In this document: piece after piece, positions 18,977 to 26,856 of the stretch
How positions within the stretch are numbered: position 1 is the stretch's first letter
Layout of the letters: every line of letters starts with the position of its first letter
Assembly: GCF_016790145.1 (NCBI RefSeq)
Contig: NZ_JAEUOI010000016.1
Coordinates: forward strand, 1-50,897
Reading direction: 5' to 3'
Source: Propionivibrio sp.
Lineage (GTDB): Bacteria; Pseudomonadota; Gammaproteobacteria; Burkholderiales; Rhodocyclaceae
DNA: 50,897 nt
Translations under genes and position numbers: made by a program
Notes under the pieces: model-generated
What the model was told of the DNA's origin: nothing
The model's database searches: none
What the model saw: only the letters and a program-made list of their open reading frames with translations

Positions 18977-19923
18977 GGTTTCTTCTGTCCTGGTGGTGTG
19001 CCTGTCGATGCTTCTCCCGGACCTTCCGGCACCGGTCGGCGACCGAACAGGAGACTCGAGGGATTGCGTTCGGTTTGCTCGGTCAGGCGGCGCAGCGAGA
19101 TCGACAGGGCACTCAGTTCGCCGAGCAGGCGTTCCAGTTCAGGCAGTGTCTCTGAAGTGAAGCGCTTCACGTCGGCACCGATCGCATTGACCGTCTTTCC
19201 GGCGCTGGCACTTGTCCGGGCGACCTCGTTCCCCATTTTCTCGATCGCTTCGGCGCTGCGTTCGATACGATCGACGACCGGACCGAGCTGGGCCGATGCA
19301 CTTGATGTGTTTTCGAGCGTGCGTCCGGCATTGGCCAGCCCCGCGTCGATGGTGTCCTTGCGTGCGGCGATGGTATGCGCGACGGTGGCGATGTCGGCGA
19401 GCAGACTCTTGAACGCCGCCTTGTTTTCGTCGCTGAGAATGTCGTTGATGTTGCCCGAGGTGCTGTCCAGCTTGGTCAGCACGGAGGTCAGCACATTCTC
19501 CAGTCGCGCGCTCAGCGAGGGTTTGGTGCGGATCTGCGGATATTCGTTGCCCGCCGTGACGCCGAGCGGCGGTGCATCGCGGGCGCCACCGCTCAGCTCG
19601 ACATAGGTGATGCCGGTCAGTCCCTGTGTTTTCAGCACTGCTACGGTATCCTCCTTGATTGGCGTGCCGCGCTCGATGGCGAAGATCAGGTTCACCCGTT
19701 CCGGATTACCTGGATCGAGCTGGATCAAACGCACCTTGCCGACGTCAACCCCGTTGTATTTGACCGGCGCGTTTAGATTGAGTCCGGCGACCGACTCGTC
19801 TTCGACGGCCAGATACAAGTCGTATTTCTTCTGGAAAGCGCCGCCCGAGGCGAGCCACAGAACACCGGCAACGAGCACGGCGCCGAGGACAAGTACGAAC
19901 GCGCCAACGAGCGCATAGTTCAC
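18973..19923 (-). CDS. MlaD-family MCE-domain protein, copy 1
   Basis: The product has one N-terminal TM (ALVGAFVLVLGAVLVAGVLWL), an MCE domain (AVEDESVAGLNLNAPVKYNGVDVGKV through GLTGITYVELSGG), then a long helical region rich in Ala, Ser and Glu. MCE proteins form hexameric rings that conduct phospholipids between inner membrane and periplasm. The first standard start is GTG 19923, overlapping the ATPase stop (GTGA). In-frame codons before it read I-I-E-T-K with GGGAGA upstream, and the family commonly starts M-E-[TN]-[KR], so AUC at 19935 may be the real start (see findings). The C-terminal Pro/Gly-rich tail ends FGRRPVPEGPGE, a motif shared with copy 2 (FGRQKTLPGPGE). Confidence 0.9.
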   Translation of the reverse strand: MNYALVGAFVLVLGAVLVAGVLWLASGGAFQKKYDLYLAVEDESVAGLNLNAPVKYNGVDVGKVRLIQLDPGNPERVNLIFAIERGTPIKEDTVAVLKTQGLTGITYVELSGGARDAPPLGVTAGNEYPQIRTKPSLSARLENVLTSVLTKLDSTSGNINDILSDENKAAFKSLLADIATVAHTIAARKDTIDAGLANAGRTLENTSSASAQLGPVVDRIERSAEAIEKMGNEVARTSASAGKTVNAIGADVKRFTSETLPELERLLGELSALSISLRRLTEQTERNPSSLLFGRRPVPEGPGEASTGTPPGQKKP

Positions 19924-20786
19924 TTTGGTTTCGATGATGGTCTCCCGATTTCATTGCTGGTTTGCACTTTTCCCTGTGGATTTTCCTGATCCTGCTCTTG
20001 TTCCTGCGCCGCTCTTCCGCGCGGACCGTCGAAGAATTTCCGGACGGCGGGATTGTCCATTTTCGACAGTTCGCGCATCGAGCCGGTGCCCTGCATCCTA
20101 CCGTCGGCGAGGACGGCGACACGGTCGGCCACCTGCCACAACAGGTCGAGGTCGTGCGTGATCATGACGATGGTCAGGCCGAACAGGTCGCGCAGCTTGA
20201 GCACGAGCTGGTCGACTTCACCGGCACTTTCCGGGTCGAGTCCGGCGCTCGGTTCGTCGAGAAACAGCAGTTCCGGGTCAAGTGCCATGGCGCGCGCCAG
20301 CGACGCCCGCTTCATCATGCCGCCACTGAGTTCGGAGGGATACTGGGCACCGACCTCTGGCTTGAGACCGGTCATGGAAAGCTTCCACGCGGCGATTTCA
20401 TCGATCAAGACGTCATCAAGAGCGGTGTGCTCGCGCAACGGCAGGCCGACATTTTCTTTCACCGTCAGCGAACCGAACAGGCCGCCATGCTGGAACATCA
20501 CCCCCCAGCGCTGGCGCAGCGCCAGGGATTCACCGTCCGCTTCATCATCGCCGAGCTTCTGCAGGTCGACGCCGAGAACCCGGATCGAGCCGGAGTTCGG
20601 GCGTTGCAGCAGGATCATTTCGCGCAGCAGGGTCGATTTGCCGGAGCCGCTGCCGCCGATCAGGGCGAAAATCTCCGCACGGCGAACTTCCAGGTCGACG
20701 TCGGTATGCACGACATGATCGCCGAAGCGTGTCGACACCTTGCTCATCTCGATCACTAGGGCATCGGCAGGCGCGTCGTTTTTCAT
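19920..20786 (-). CDS. MlaF-like ABC transporter ATPase, copy 1
   Basis: A 288-residue ATPase from ATG 20786, one base after the permease stop; a longer in-frame start at 20834 would place 16 residues inside the permease gene and looks wrong. Walker A is GGSGSGKST, signature LSGGMMKR and Walker B LLFLDEPSAGLD, with the MlaF-type spacing and ITHDLDLLWQVADRV. It energises phospholipid movement through the MlaE-like permease and MlaD-like ring. Compared with MlaF it has a ~25-residue Gln/Glu-rich tail (AAQEQEQDQENPQGK). Stop and next start overlap as GTGA. The canonical partners MlaC and a free MlaB are absent here, the STAS domain being fused to the permease. Confidence 0.92.
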   Translation of the reverse strand: MKNDAPADALVIEMSKVSTRFGDHVVHTDVDLEVRRAEIFALIGGSGSGKSTLLREMILLQRPNSGSIRVLGVDLQKLGDDEADGESLALRQRWGVMFQHGGLFGSLTVKENVGLPLREHTALDDVLIDEIAAWKLSMTGLKPEVGAQYPSELSGGMMKRASLARAMALDPELLFLDEPSAGLDPESAGEVDQLVLKLRDLFGLTIVMITHDLDLLWQVADRVAVLADGRMQGTGSMRELSKMDNPAVRKFFDGPRGRAAQEQEQDQENPQGKVQTSNEIGRPSSKPK

Positions 20787-20787
20787 G

Positions 20788-21915
20788 TCAGAGATCCAGC
20801 GCGCTGAAGGCGACCGAAAACAGGGCATCGGCAACGATCACCAGGAAAGTCGATTGAACGACGCTGCGCGTGGTTTGCCGGCCGACGCTGTCGGCCCCGC
20901 CTTTGGTACGAAACCCCTGAAAGCAGCCGATCACGGCGATGATGGCTGCGAATACCGGTGCCTTGCAAATGCCGATCAGATAGGCAGTGATACTGACCGC
21001 CTTGACGAAGCGATCAAGAAACTCGCCGAAGCCGACTGCGAGCTGCGCGCGCGCCATGATCATGCCGCCCAGCACACCGAGCACGTCGGCGAACACGGTC
21101 AACAGCGGCAGCGCGATCAGCAGCGCGATGATCTTCGGCAAGACCAGCATATCCAGCGGCGCGATGCCCAGCGTGCGCATGGCGTCGATCTCCTCGGTCA
21201 CCGACATCGTGCCAATCTGCGCGGCATAAGCGGATCCCGAGCGCCCGGCGATGATGATGGCGGTGATCAGCGGGGCGAACTCGCGCAGCATGGACAGGCC
21301 AACGAGATCGGCGACAAAGATGTTGGCGCCGTAATGCCTGAGCTGGTCGGCGCCCTGATAGGCGACTACGATACCGAGCAGGAATGACAGCAAGCCGACG
21401 ATGGGCAGAGCGTCCAGCCCGGCGCTACGGATGTTGAAAAGGATAGGGCGCCCTCTGAAGCGCGCCGGGTGCGCGATGCATCCGGCAAAGGCGAGAGCAC
21501 ATTCCCCGACAAAACTGAGCAGCGCCATGCTCTGTTCGTAAGCCGCTGCAGCATTCCGCCCCAGGCCCTCAAGCCCCGACCGGGAGGCACTGGCGAGCGG
21601 GGGGGTGTCGGTCTGATCGGCGGCCTGCTGCTCGACGACGTCAAGCAGCCTGGCAAATTCCGGACGCAGTTCGCGCATTTCTACGCGTGACCCCTCGCCG
21701 CGCAAGCGGCGCAGGAGTTTTTGCAGAACCCAGGCGCCCGCCGTATCGAGCGACTCGATTCGTGCGCCGTCGACGACCATACTTGCCGGCGCGGATAACG
21801 CGTCGAGTTGTGCTCCGATTGTGCCGATCCCGCGTGCAGTCCATGACCCCGACAGGGCCAGTTCTTCTGGCGTCGGCTGATCGATGGCGGCGGGTATCAG
21901 CGCAATGGTGTTCAT
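20788..21915 (-). CDS. MlaE-family lipid ABC permease with N-terminal STAS domain, copy 1
   Basis: A 375-residue inner-membrane protein. Residues ~18-100 resemble a STAS domain (MVVDGARIESLDTAGAWVLQ), the role played by separate MlaB in E. coli; ~125-375 are the MlaE permease with the conserved LREFAPLITAIIIAGRSGSA and VTEEIDAMRTLG segments, the latter contacting the ATPase. It is the first gene of a four-gene transporter (permease, ATPase, MCE protein, lipoprotein). No clear ribosome-binding site precedes ATG 21915, and a CRP-type palindrome (21954-21969) lies only 38 bp upstream, so the message may be nearly leaderless. Copy 2 (23988-25103) has the same fused architecture. Confidence 0.9.
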   Translation of the reverse strand: MNTIALIPAAIDQPTPEELALSGSWTARGIGTIGAQLDALSAPASMVVDGARIESLDTAGAWVLQKLLRRLRGEGSRVEMRELRPEFARLLDVVEQQAADQTDTPPLASASRSGLEGLGRNAAAAYEQSMALLSFVGECALAFAGCIAHPARFRGRPILFNIRSAGLDALPIVGLLSFLLGIVVAYQGADQLRHYGANIFVADLVGLSMLREFAPLITAIIIAGRSGSAYAAQIGTMSVTEEIDAMRTLGIAPLDMLVLPKIIALLIALPLLTVFADVLGVLGGMIMARAQLAVGFGEFLDRFVKAVSITAYLIGICKAPVFAAIIAVIGCFQGFRTKGGADSVGRQTTRSVVQSTFLVIVADALFSVAFSALDL

Positions 21916-21926
21916 GGATGAGCTGG

Positions 21927-21969
21927 AGACTAGATGAATTGTTTCATCCAGTATGTACGCCAGCGTACA
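21927..21969 (-). promoter_or_regulatory. CRP-type palindrome (site e) upstream of lipid-transporter operon 1
   Basis: TGTACGCCAGCGTACA at 21954-21969 is a perfect TGT[GA]CGC palindrome. At the spacing seen for the other copies the minus strand has TAGTCT (21927-21932, three of six -10 positions), which would start transcription only a few bases before the ATG. A second small inverted repeat, GATGAATTGTTTCATC at 21933-21948, lies between. Site e may therefore be used differently from the other four. Confidence 0.5.
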
Positions 21970-22299
21970 GAGCTCATCAACGGAAACTGTCCAGCCTTCT
22001 GCCTATAACCTCCAGAAGGAAGTGGACTCCATCGCTGGAGTCTGTTTCCAATTCTTGAGGCGATCTTACGTCGCAGTACGATCGCTTCAAAATGCATTAA
22101 ATCTGACGCCGCCACGCCGCTCGCCATTGCAAAGGCGTCCGAAAAACAGCAGTCCTTTCCAATTGAGAGAAAAGGAGTCACGCTTGACCAGAAACCATAC
22201 GCTTTCAACCGTCCGGTTGATGGTGTGTTCCACCACGAAGTGGCTCAGCAATACGGCAAAGGCTCAGCCCCATCGCATCGCGATCTTCTAGCCATTTGA

Positions 22300-22374
22300 G
22301 CTGTCCGTACCCTCTCCGGCATCACCACGACCTATGACTACGATGCCCTCGACCGCAATAAAAGCGGAACCTGC
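22300..22374 (+). pseudogene. Possible YD-repeat (Rhs-type) fragment ahead of ppx
   Basis: The plus-strand frame after a TGA at 22297 reads VRTLSGITTTYDYDALDRN, which matches the YD-repeat pattern of Rhs/RHS proteins. It has no start and runs in frame into the ppx leader. It may be a remnant of a lost Rhs gene. The rest of 21970-22403 holds no gene I can support and looks less GC-rich than its surroundings. Confidence 0.3.
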
Positions 22375-22403
22375 TTGAATGCTGGTACCAATGCTCGCAG
22401 CCC

Positions 22404-22430
22404 TTGCGGCGCGGTTGGCAGTGTTAAAAT
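22404..22430 (+). promoter_or_regulatory. Likely promoter of the ppx operon
   Basis: TAAAAT (22425-22430, five of six -10 positions) is preceded by TG one base earlier, an extended -10. TTGCGG at 22404-22409 is a fair -35 with a short 15-base spacer. The ppx start is 40 bp downstream. Confidence 0.5.
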
Positions 22431-22470
22431 GATCGACGATAAAAACAATCGATGGCAGGGTGAGCAGACT

Positions 22471-23982
22471 ATGGGTTACGAACAGATCGCTGCGGTTGAT
22501 CTTGGCTCCAACAGTTTCCGTTTGCAGATCGGGCGTGTTGTTGACGACCAGATTTATCCGCTCGATACTTTGAAAGAACCGGTTCGTCTGGCTTCCGGGC
22601 TGACCCGTGAAAAATACCTCAATGAAATTGCGCAGCAGCGTGCGCTTGAGACCTTGTGTCGATTTGGCGAGCGTTTGCGCGGTTTTCAGCCTGAAGCGGT
22701 GCGTGTGGTGGCGACCAATACCCTGCGCGTGGCCAAGAATGCGCGAACATTTATCCCTCAGGCCGAAGCCGCTCTTGGTTTCCCGATCGAAGTCATCGGC
22801 GGGCGCGAGGAAGCCCGCCTGATTTACATCGGTGTCGCACATACACTGCCTCTCGACAAACACAAGCGCCTGGTCGTCGATATCGGCGGTGGCTCGACCG
22901 AATTCATTATCGGTAAAAAACTCGATCCTCTGGCCATGGAGTCGCTGTTCATGGGTTGCGTCAGCTATACACTGCGCTTCTTCCCGGATGGCAAGGTGGA
23001 TAAGAAGCGTTTCAGCGAGGCCGAAGTGTCGGCCGCGCGTGAAATTCAAACGATCGCCCAGGATTACCGTCGCCTTGGCTGGACTGAAGCGGTCGGTTCT
23101 TCGGGCACCGCGCGCGCCATTGCCGATCTGCTCGAAGGCAACGCCTTGAATCCCGATGGACTCAGTGGCATCACCCGCGAGGGTCTGTCCAGGCTGCGCA
23201 CGATGATCATTCGCGCCGGTTCGGCGGCTGAACTGAAGCTTGCTGGACTGAGCAGCGAGCGCCTTCCGGTTTTTGCCGGAGGGCTGGCGATCATGTCGGC
23301 GATCTTCTCCGAACTGCGTATCGAGCGCATGACCTATTCTGAAGGGGCCTTGCGCCTCGGCGTGCTCTACGACCTGCTTGGGCGCTTTCATCATCAGGAC
23401 ATGCGTGATGCGACAGTGCAACAGTTCATGCGGCGCTACCAGGTGGATGCCCGTCAGGCCGGGCGTGTCAGCCTGACTGCGCTTGATTTGCTCGGACAGT
23501 TGATCCGCGTCGATTCGACGGAACACGAGAGCGATGTTCGCTTTCTGCGCTGGGCCGTAGCGCTGCATGAAATCGGGATATCGATTGCGCATGGTGGTTT
23601 TCACAAACATGGGGCCTACATCGTCAGCTTTGCCGATATGCCCGGATTTTCAAAGAAGGATCAGGAACGCCTCGCGCAACTGTTGCTCGGGCAACGTGGC
23701 AAGCTGGAAAAGCTTCCGTCAGCGCCATCCGCTGACTCGATCTGGCGACTGGTTTTCTGCCTTCGACTGGCCGCACTTTTGCACCGCTCGCGCGATGATG
23801 AGCCACTGCCACCTGTCATGGTAAAGCAACTGGATAGCGGGTTTCAGCTTGAACTTCCCGCCGATTGGTTGCTCGCCAACCCGCTCAGTGCTGCGGCACT
23901 GGCCGATGAAGCCCTCAACTGGAAGCGTATTGGTTCGGCATTTCGGGTCAAGCCCCAGGGCCAACCGGCCGTGCTGGATTAG
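22471..23982 (+). CDS. ppx: Exopolyphosphatase (Ppx/GppA family)
   Basis: A 503-residue protein of the ASKHA fold that releases phosphate processively from polyphosphate ends (and may hydrolyse pppGpp). The phosphate-1 motif is AAVDLGSNSFRLQIG, followed by VRVVATNTLRVAKN, the catalytic-Glu region GGREEARLIYIGV, the phosphate-2 motif VVDIGGGSTEFIIG, and YSEGALRLGVLYDLL before a helical HD-like C-terminal domain. ATG 22471 was chosen because the family starts just before the AAVDLGSNSF motif; the frame is open further upstream. It is followed after 5 bp by a lipid-transport operon, so phosphate-polymer breakdown and lipid transport appear to be co-expressed. No ppk gene is in the window. Confidence 0.93.
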   Translation: MGYEQIAAVDLGSNSFRLQIGRVVDDQIYPLDTLKEPVRLASGLTREKYLNEIAQQRALETLCRFGERLRGFQPEAVRVVATNTLRVAKNARTFIPQAEAALGFPIEVIGGREEARLIYIGVAHTLPLDKHKRLVVDIGGGSTEFIIGKKLDPLAMESLFMGCVSYTLRFFPDGKVDKKRFSEAEVSAAREIQTIAQDYRRLGWTEAVGSSGTARAIADLLEGNALNPDGLSGITREGLSRLRTMIIRAGSAAELKLAGLSSERLPVFAGGLAIMSAIFSELRIERMTYSEGALRLGVLYDLLGRFHHQDMRDATVQQFMRRYQVDARQAGRVSLTALDLLGQLIRVDSTEHESDVRFLRWAVALHEIGISIAHGGFHKHGAYIVSFADMPGFSKKDQERLAQLLLGQRGKLEKLPSAPSADSIWRLVFCLRLAALLHRSRDDEPLPPVMVKQLDSGFQLELPADWLLANPLSAAALADEALNWKRIGSAFRVKPQGQPAVLD

Positions 23983-23987
23983 TCGGT

Positions 23988-25103
23988 ATGGCTGGCGCCT
24001 CGGTTGACACCGATGAACGCGCAGGGCGGCTCCATGTAACGCTTTCCGGCGACTGGACGCTGGCGCATCTGCCGACGCCGATTTCCGGGCTTGAAGCGCG
24101 CTTGCAGGCGCTGGCGGCAAGTCATCCGATCTGGGATTTGCAAGCCATTCCGCGCATCGACAGTGTGGGCGCCATTCTTCTCTGGCGGGCCTGGGGCCGA
24201 CGCTGGCCCGATTCGCTCAATGCCTTGCCGCAGCAGCGCTCGGTCCTCGAGCGGGCGGCGGCCATCCGGCCTGCTGATGCTAGCAAGCCTCAGGTATCGC
24301 GGCTTGCTGCAGTGCTTGCCCTAGGGCGGCTTGTTCTGGCAGCGTTCAAGAACCTGCGCCAGATCATCACATTGATCGGGCAGTTGCTGCTCGATGTGGC
24401 CTATCTTTGTTCGCATCCGCGCGACATTCCGTGGCGCGAGTTTTCGGCCAATCTCTACAAGAGCGGAGCGCAGGCGCTGCCGGTGACGGCGCTGGTCGGT
24501 TTCCTGATCGGTGTCGTGCTTTCGTACTTGTCCTCACTCCAACTCAAAACATTCGGTGCCGATATCTACATCGTCAATTTGCTCGGTATCAGCATTATTC
24601 GTGAACTGGGTCCGGTGATTGTTGCCGTTCTGGTGGCTGGACGATCCGGGTCGGCGATGACGGCGCAGATTGGCGTCATGCGGGTGACCGAAGAGATCGA
24701 TGCGCTGGCGACGATGGGTGTTTCGCGCAGTGTGCGTCTGGTCCTGCCCAAGGTGGCTGCTTTGTCGATTGCCATGCCGCTGCTGGTCGTCTGGTGTTCG
24801 GCGGCAGGCATCATCGGCGGCATGGTGTCGGCCAACCTGCAGATGGGTCTGTCCTATGGTTTTTTCATAGAGGCGCTACCCAAGGCGGTTCCGTTGGGTA
24901 ATCTCTGGATCGGGATCGGCAAGGGCTTCTTTTTCGGTCTGCTGATCGCGCTGATCGCCTGCCACTTTGGTCTTCAGGTAAAGCCGAATACCGAGAGCCT
25001 ATCATCGAAAACGACAACGGCGGTCGTCACGGCGATTACCTTGGTGATTGTCGTTGATGCCGTGTTTGCCATATTGACGCGTAATCTGGGTCTGCCGGCA
25101 TGA
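23988..25103 (+). CDS. MlaE-family lipid ABC permease with N-terminal STAS domain, copy 2
   Basis: A 371-residue paralogue of the permease at 20788-21915. The N-terminal ~100 residues are STAS-like (LHVTLSGDWTLAHLPTP, then IWDLQAIPRIDSVGAILLW), and the permease part has IIRELGPVIVAVLVAGRSGSA and VTEEIDALATMG. It starts 5 bp after the ppx stop and overlaps the ATPase gene by four bases, so it is in the ppx operon. The predicted role is phospholipid movement between the membranes, with the STAS domain controlling the ATPase. Direction of transport cannot be read from the sequence. Confidence 0.92.
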   Translation: MAGASVDTDERAGRLHVTLSGDWTLAHLPTPISGLEARLQALAASHPIWDLQAIPRIDSVGAILLWRAWGRRWPDSLNALPQQRSVLERAAAIRPADASKPQVSRLAAVLALGRLVLAAFKNLRQIITLIGQLLLDVAYLCSHPRDIPWREFSANLYKSGAQALPVTALVGFLIGVVLSYLSSLQLKTFGADIYIVNLLGISIIRELGPVIVAVLVAGRSGSAMTAQIGVMRVTEEIDALATMGVSRSVRLVLPKVAALSIAMPLLVVWCSAAGIIGGMVSANLQMGLSYGFFIEALPKAVPLGNLWIGIGKGFFFGLLIALIACHFGLQVKPNTESLSSKTTTAVVTAITLVIVVDAVFAILTRNLGLPA

Positions 25104-25915
25104 AAATCATCGATGCCCCGGCCAGCATTTCGCCGAGTTCGCCAGCGGATTGTCCAATAATCGAGATTCGCGGGGTAAGCACGAGGTTTGGCGATACGGT
25201 GATTCATAGCGACATCGACCTTGACGTCGAAGCCGGGCAGATTCTCGGACTGGTTGGCGGTTCCGGCAGCGGCAAGACGACGCTGTTGCGCGAGATCGTC
25301 GGCCTGCTCATGCCGAGCAGCGGGTCAGTCAAGCTGTTTGGACATTCGGTGCTTGATGCCGATCCGCTGATACGCCGTAAACTACGCCGCCGTTTCGGTA
25401 TGCTTTTCCAGCAGGGCGCCTTGTTTTCCGCACTTTCAGTCTTCGACAATATCGCTTTTCCCTTGCGCGAGTTACGCGTGCTGGACAAGGAAATGATCCA
25501 TGAACTGGTCTGTCTAAAACTCGGCATGGTCGAGCTCGAGGCACGTCATGGGCAGTTGATGCCTGCCGAATTGTCGGGGGGAATGGTCAAGCGGGTGGCC
25601 CTGGCGCGAGCCCTGTCGCTGGAGCCGGAACTGCTGGTGCTCGATGAACCGACGGCCGGCCTCGATCCTGATCTTGCCGATAATTTTGTAAAATTGATCG
25701 GGATGTTGCAGAAAGAGCTGGGGTTCACCGTTGTCATGGTGACTCACGATCTCGATACCCTGGCGGGTCTGGCGACGCATGTGGCAGTGCTGGCCGAGCA
25801 GCGTATCATTGCCTGCGGCACTCCGGCGGAAGTACTCGCCGTCGATCACCCGTTCATCCGTAATTTTTTCTGTTCCGAGCACGCAAAGGCGGCCATGCAA
25901 AAAGGGTTCGTTTAA
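25100..25915 (+). CDS. MlaF-like ABC transporter ATPase, copy 2
   Basis: A 271-residue ATPase with Walker A GGSGSGKTT, signature LSGGMVKR, Walker B LLVLDEPTAGLD and the MlaF-type VTHDLDTLAGLATHV. It shares the STRFGDTVIHSDIDLDV start region with copy 1 (STRFGDHVVHTDVDLEV), which shows common descent of the two operons, but lacks the Gln/Glu-rich tail of copy 1. The ATG overlaps the permease stop (ATGA), and the MCE gene follows after 2 bp. It is predicted to power the STAS-MlaE permease encoded just upstream. Confidence 0.93.
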   Translation: MKIIDAPASISPSSPADCPIIEIRGVSTRFGDTVIHSDIDLDVEAGQILGLVGGSGSGKTTLLREIVGLLMPSSGSVKLFGHSVLDADPLIRRKLRRRFGMLFQQGALFSALSVFDNIAFPLRELRVLDKEMIHELVCLKLGMVELEARHGQLMPAELSGGMVKRVALARALSLEPELLVLDEPTAGLDPDLADNFVKLIGMLQKELGFTVVMVTHDLDTLAGLATHVAVLAEQRIIACGTPAEVLAVDHPFIRNFFCSEHAKAAMQKGFV

Positions 25916-25917
25916 TC

Positions 25918-26856
25918 ATGGAAAATCGCGCATATGCCCTGATGGCCGGGCTCTTTACGCTACTCCTGGGGTTTTCTGCCATTGCCGCGCTGTGGTGGTT
26001 CGGCGGCAAACCAGAAGCGACCAATCAGTATCTGGTCGTCACCAGGAAGACTATAAGCGGGCTTAACGTGCAGGCCCAGGTGCGCTATCGTGGCATTCGC
26101 GTCGGCAAGGTCGAAAACATTGAACTCGACCCGGGCGATGTCGGCAATACTTTGATTCGGATCGCCCTGCGCAAGGACATTCCGGTCACGCGAGGAACCA
26201 CGGCCAGGCTCGGGTTTCAGGGTGTGACGGGAATTGCGCATGTGCAGCTCGAAGATACGGGTCAGGATGCGGCACCCCTTGAAGCCGGTGCCGGGGATCT
26301 GGCGAGGATTCCGATGCAGGATTCGCTGATCCAGGAACTCTCGGAGGTCGGAGGCGAAACCCTGCGCAATGCCCGTGATTTTCTGGCCAATGCCAACCAG
26401 GTCCTGACTCCGGAAAACCGCCAGAATATTTCAAAAACACTGTCCAATCTCGAAGCAACGAGTGCCAATGCCAGGGAGGTCAGCGCTCAGTTGCGCCAGT
26501 TACTGACACCGGAGAATGTACGCCTGCTTAACTCGACGCTGGCGCAGGTCGAGCAGACCACCGCGCAGGGCCCGCCTTTTCTTGCCGAGGCGCGCGGGCT
26601 GGTAGTGCGCTTGCAATCGGTGAGCGACAGGCTGGAGATGACGCTGGGCGATCCATTGAGCGGCGGCGCCGGTGCGCTGCTTCCCCGGCTCAACGAGTTG
26701 AGTAGCGAGCTTTCCTCCAATTCGCTTCAGCTCAACCGCGTCCTGCAAATGCTAGAGGAGTCGCCGCAAAGCCTGATCTTTGGTCGGCAGAAAACCTTGC
26801 CCGGGCCGGGTGAAGCGGGCTTTATTGTGCCAATGAACGCCAGGGAACAACCATGA
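25918..26856 (+). CDS. MlaD-family MCE-domain protein, copy 2
   Basis: A 312-residue protein with N-terminal TM (LMAGLFTLLLGFSAIAALWWF), one MCE domain (VTRKTISGLNVQAQVRYRGIRVGKVENIEL through GVTGIAHVQLED) and a long helical tail with repeated LLTPENVRLLN / VLTPENRQNI segments that could form the tunnel-like C-terminal helices of MCE rings. The N-terminus MENRAYAL is a useful guide to the uncertain start of copy 1. It ends FGRQKTLPGPGEAGF, as copy 1 does with FGRRPVPEGPGE; this conserved tail may contact the lipoprotein. The ATG of the lipoprotein gene overlaps its stop. Confidence 0.92.
   Translation: MENRAYALMAGLFTLLLGFSAIAALWWFGGKPEATNQYLVVTRKTISGLNVQAQVRYRGIRVGKVENIELDPGDVGNTLIRIALRKDIPVTRGTTARLGFQGVTGIAHVQLEDTGQDAAPLEAGAGDLARIPMQDSLIQELSEVGGETLRNARDFLANANQVLTPENRQNISKTLSNLEATSANAREVSAQLRQLLTPENVRLLNSTLAQVEQTTAQGPPFLAEARGLVVRLQSVSDRLEMTLGDPLSGGAGALLPRLNELSSELSSNSLQLNRVLQMLEESPQSLIFGRQKTLPGPGEAGFIVPMNAREQP

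Noticed and set aside
22061-22085. CGATCTTACGTCGCAGTACGATCG-like palindromic stretch considered as a sixth operator
   Set aside because: Its arms do not match TGT[GA]CGC and its spacing is different.
22007-22299. A plus-strand frame of ~95 codons before the Rhs-like fragment, ending SHRDLLAI
   Set aside because: No start codon with a ribosome-binding site and no recognised family; mentioned only as part of the possible scar.
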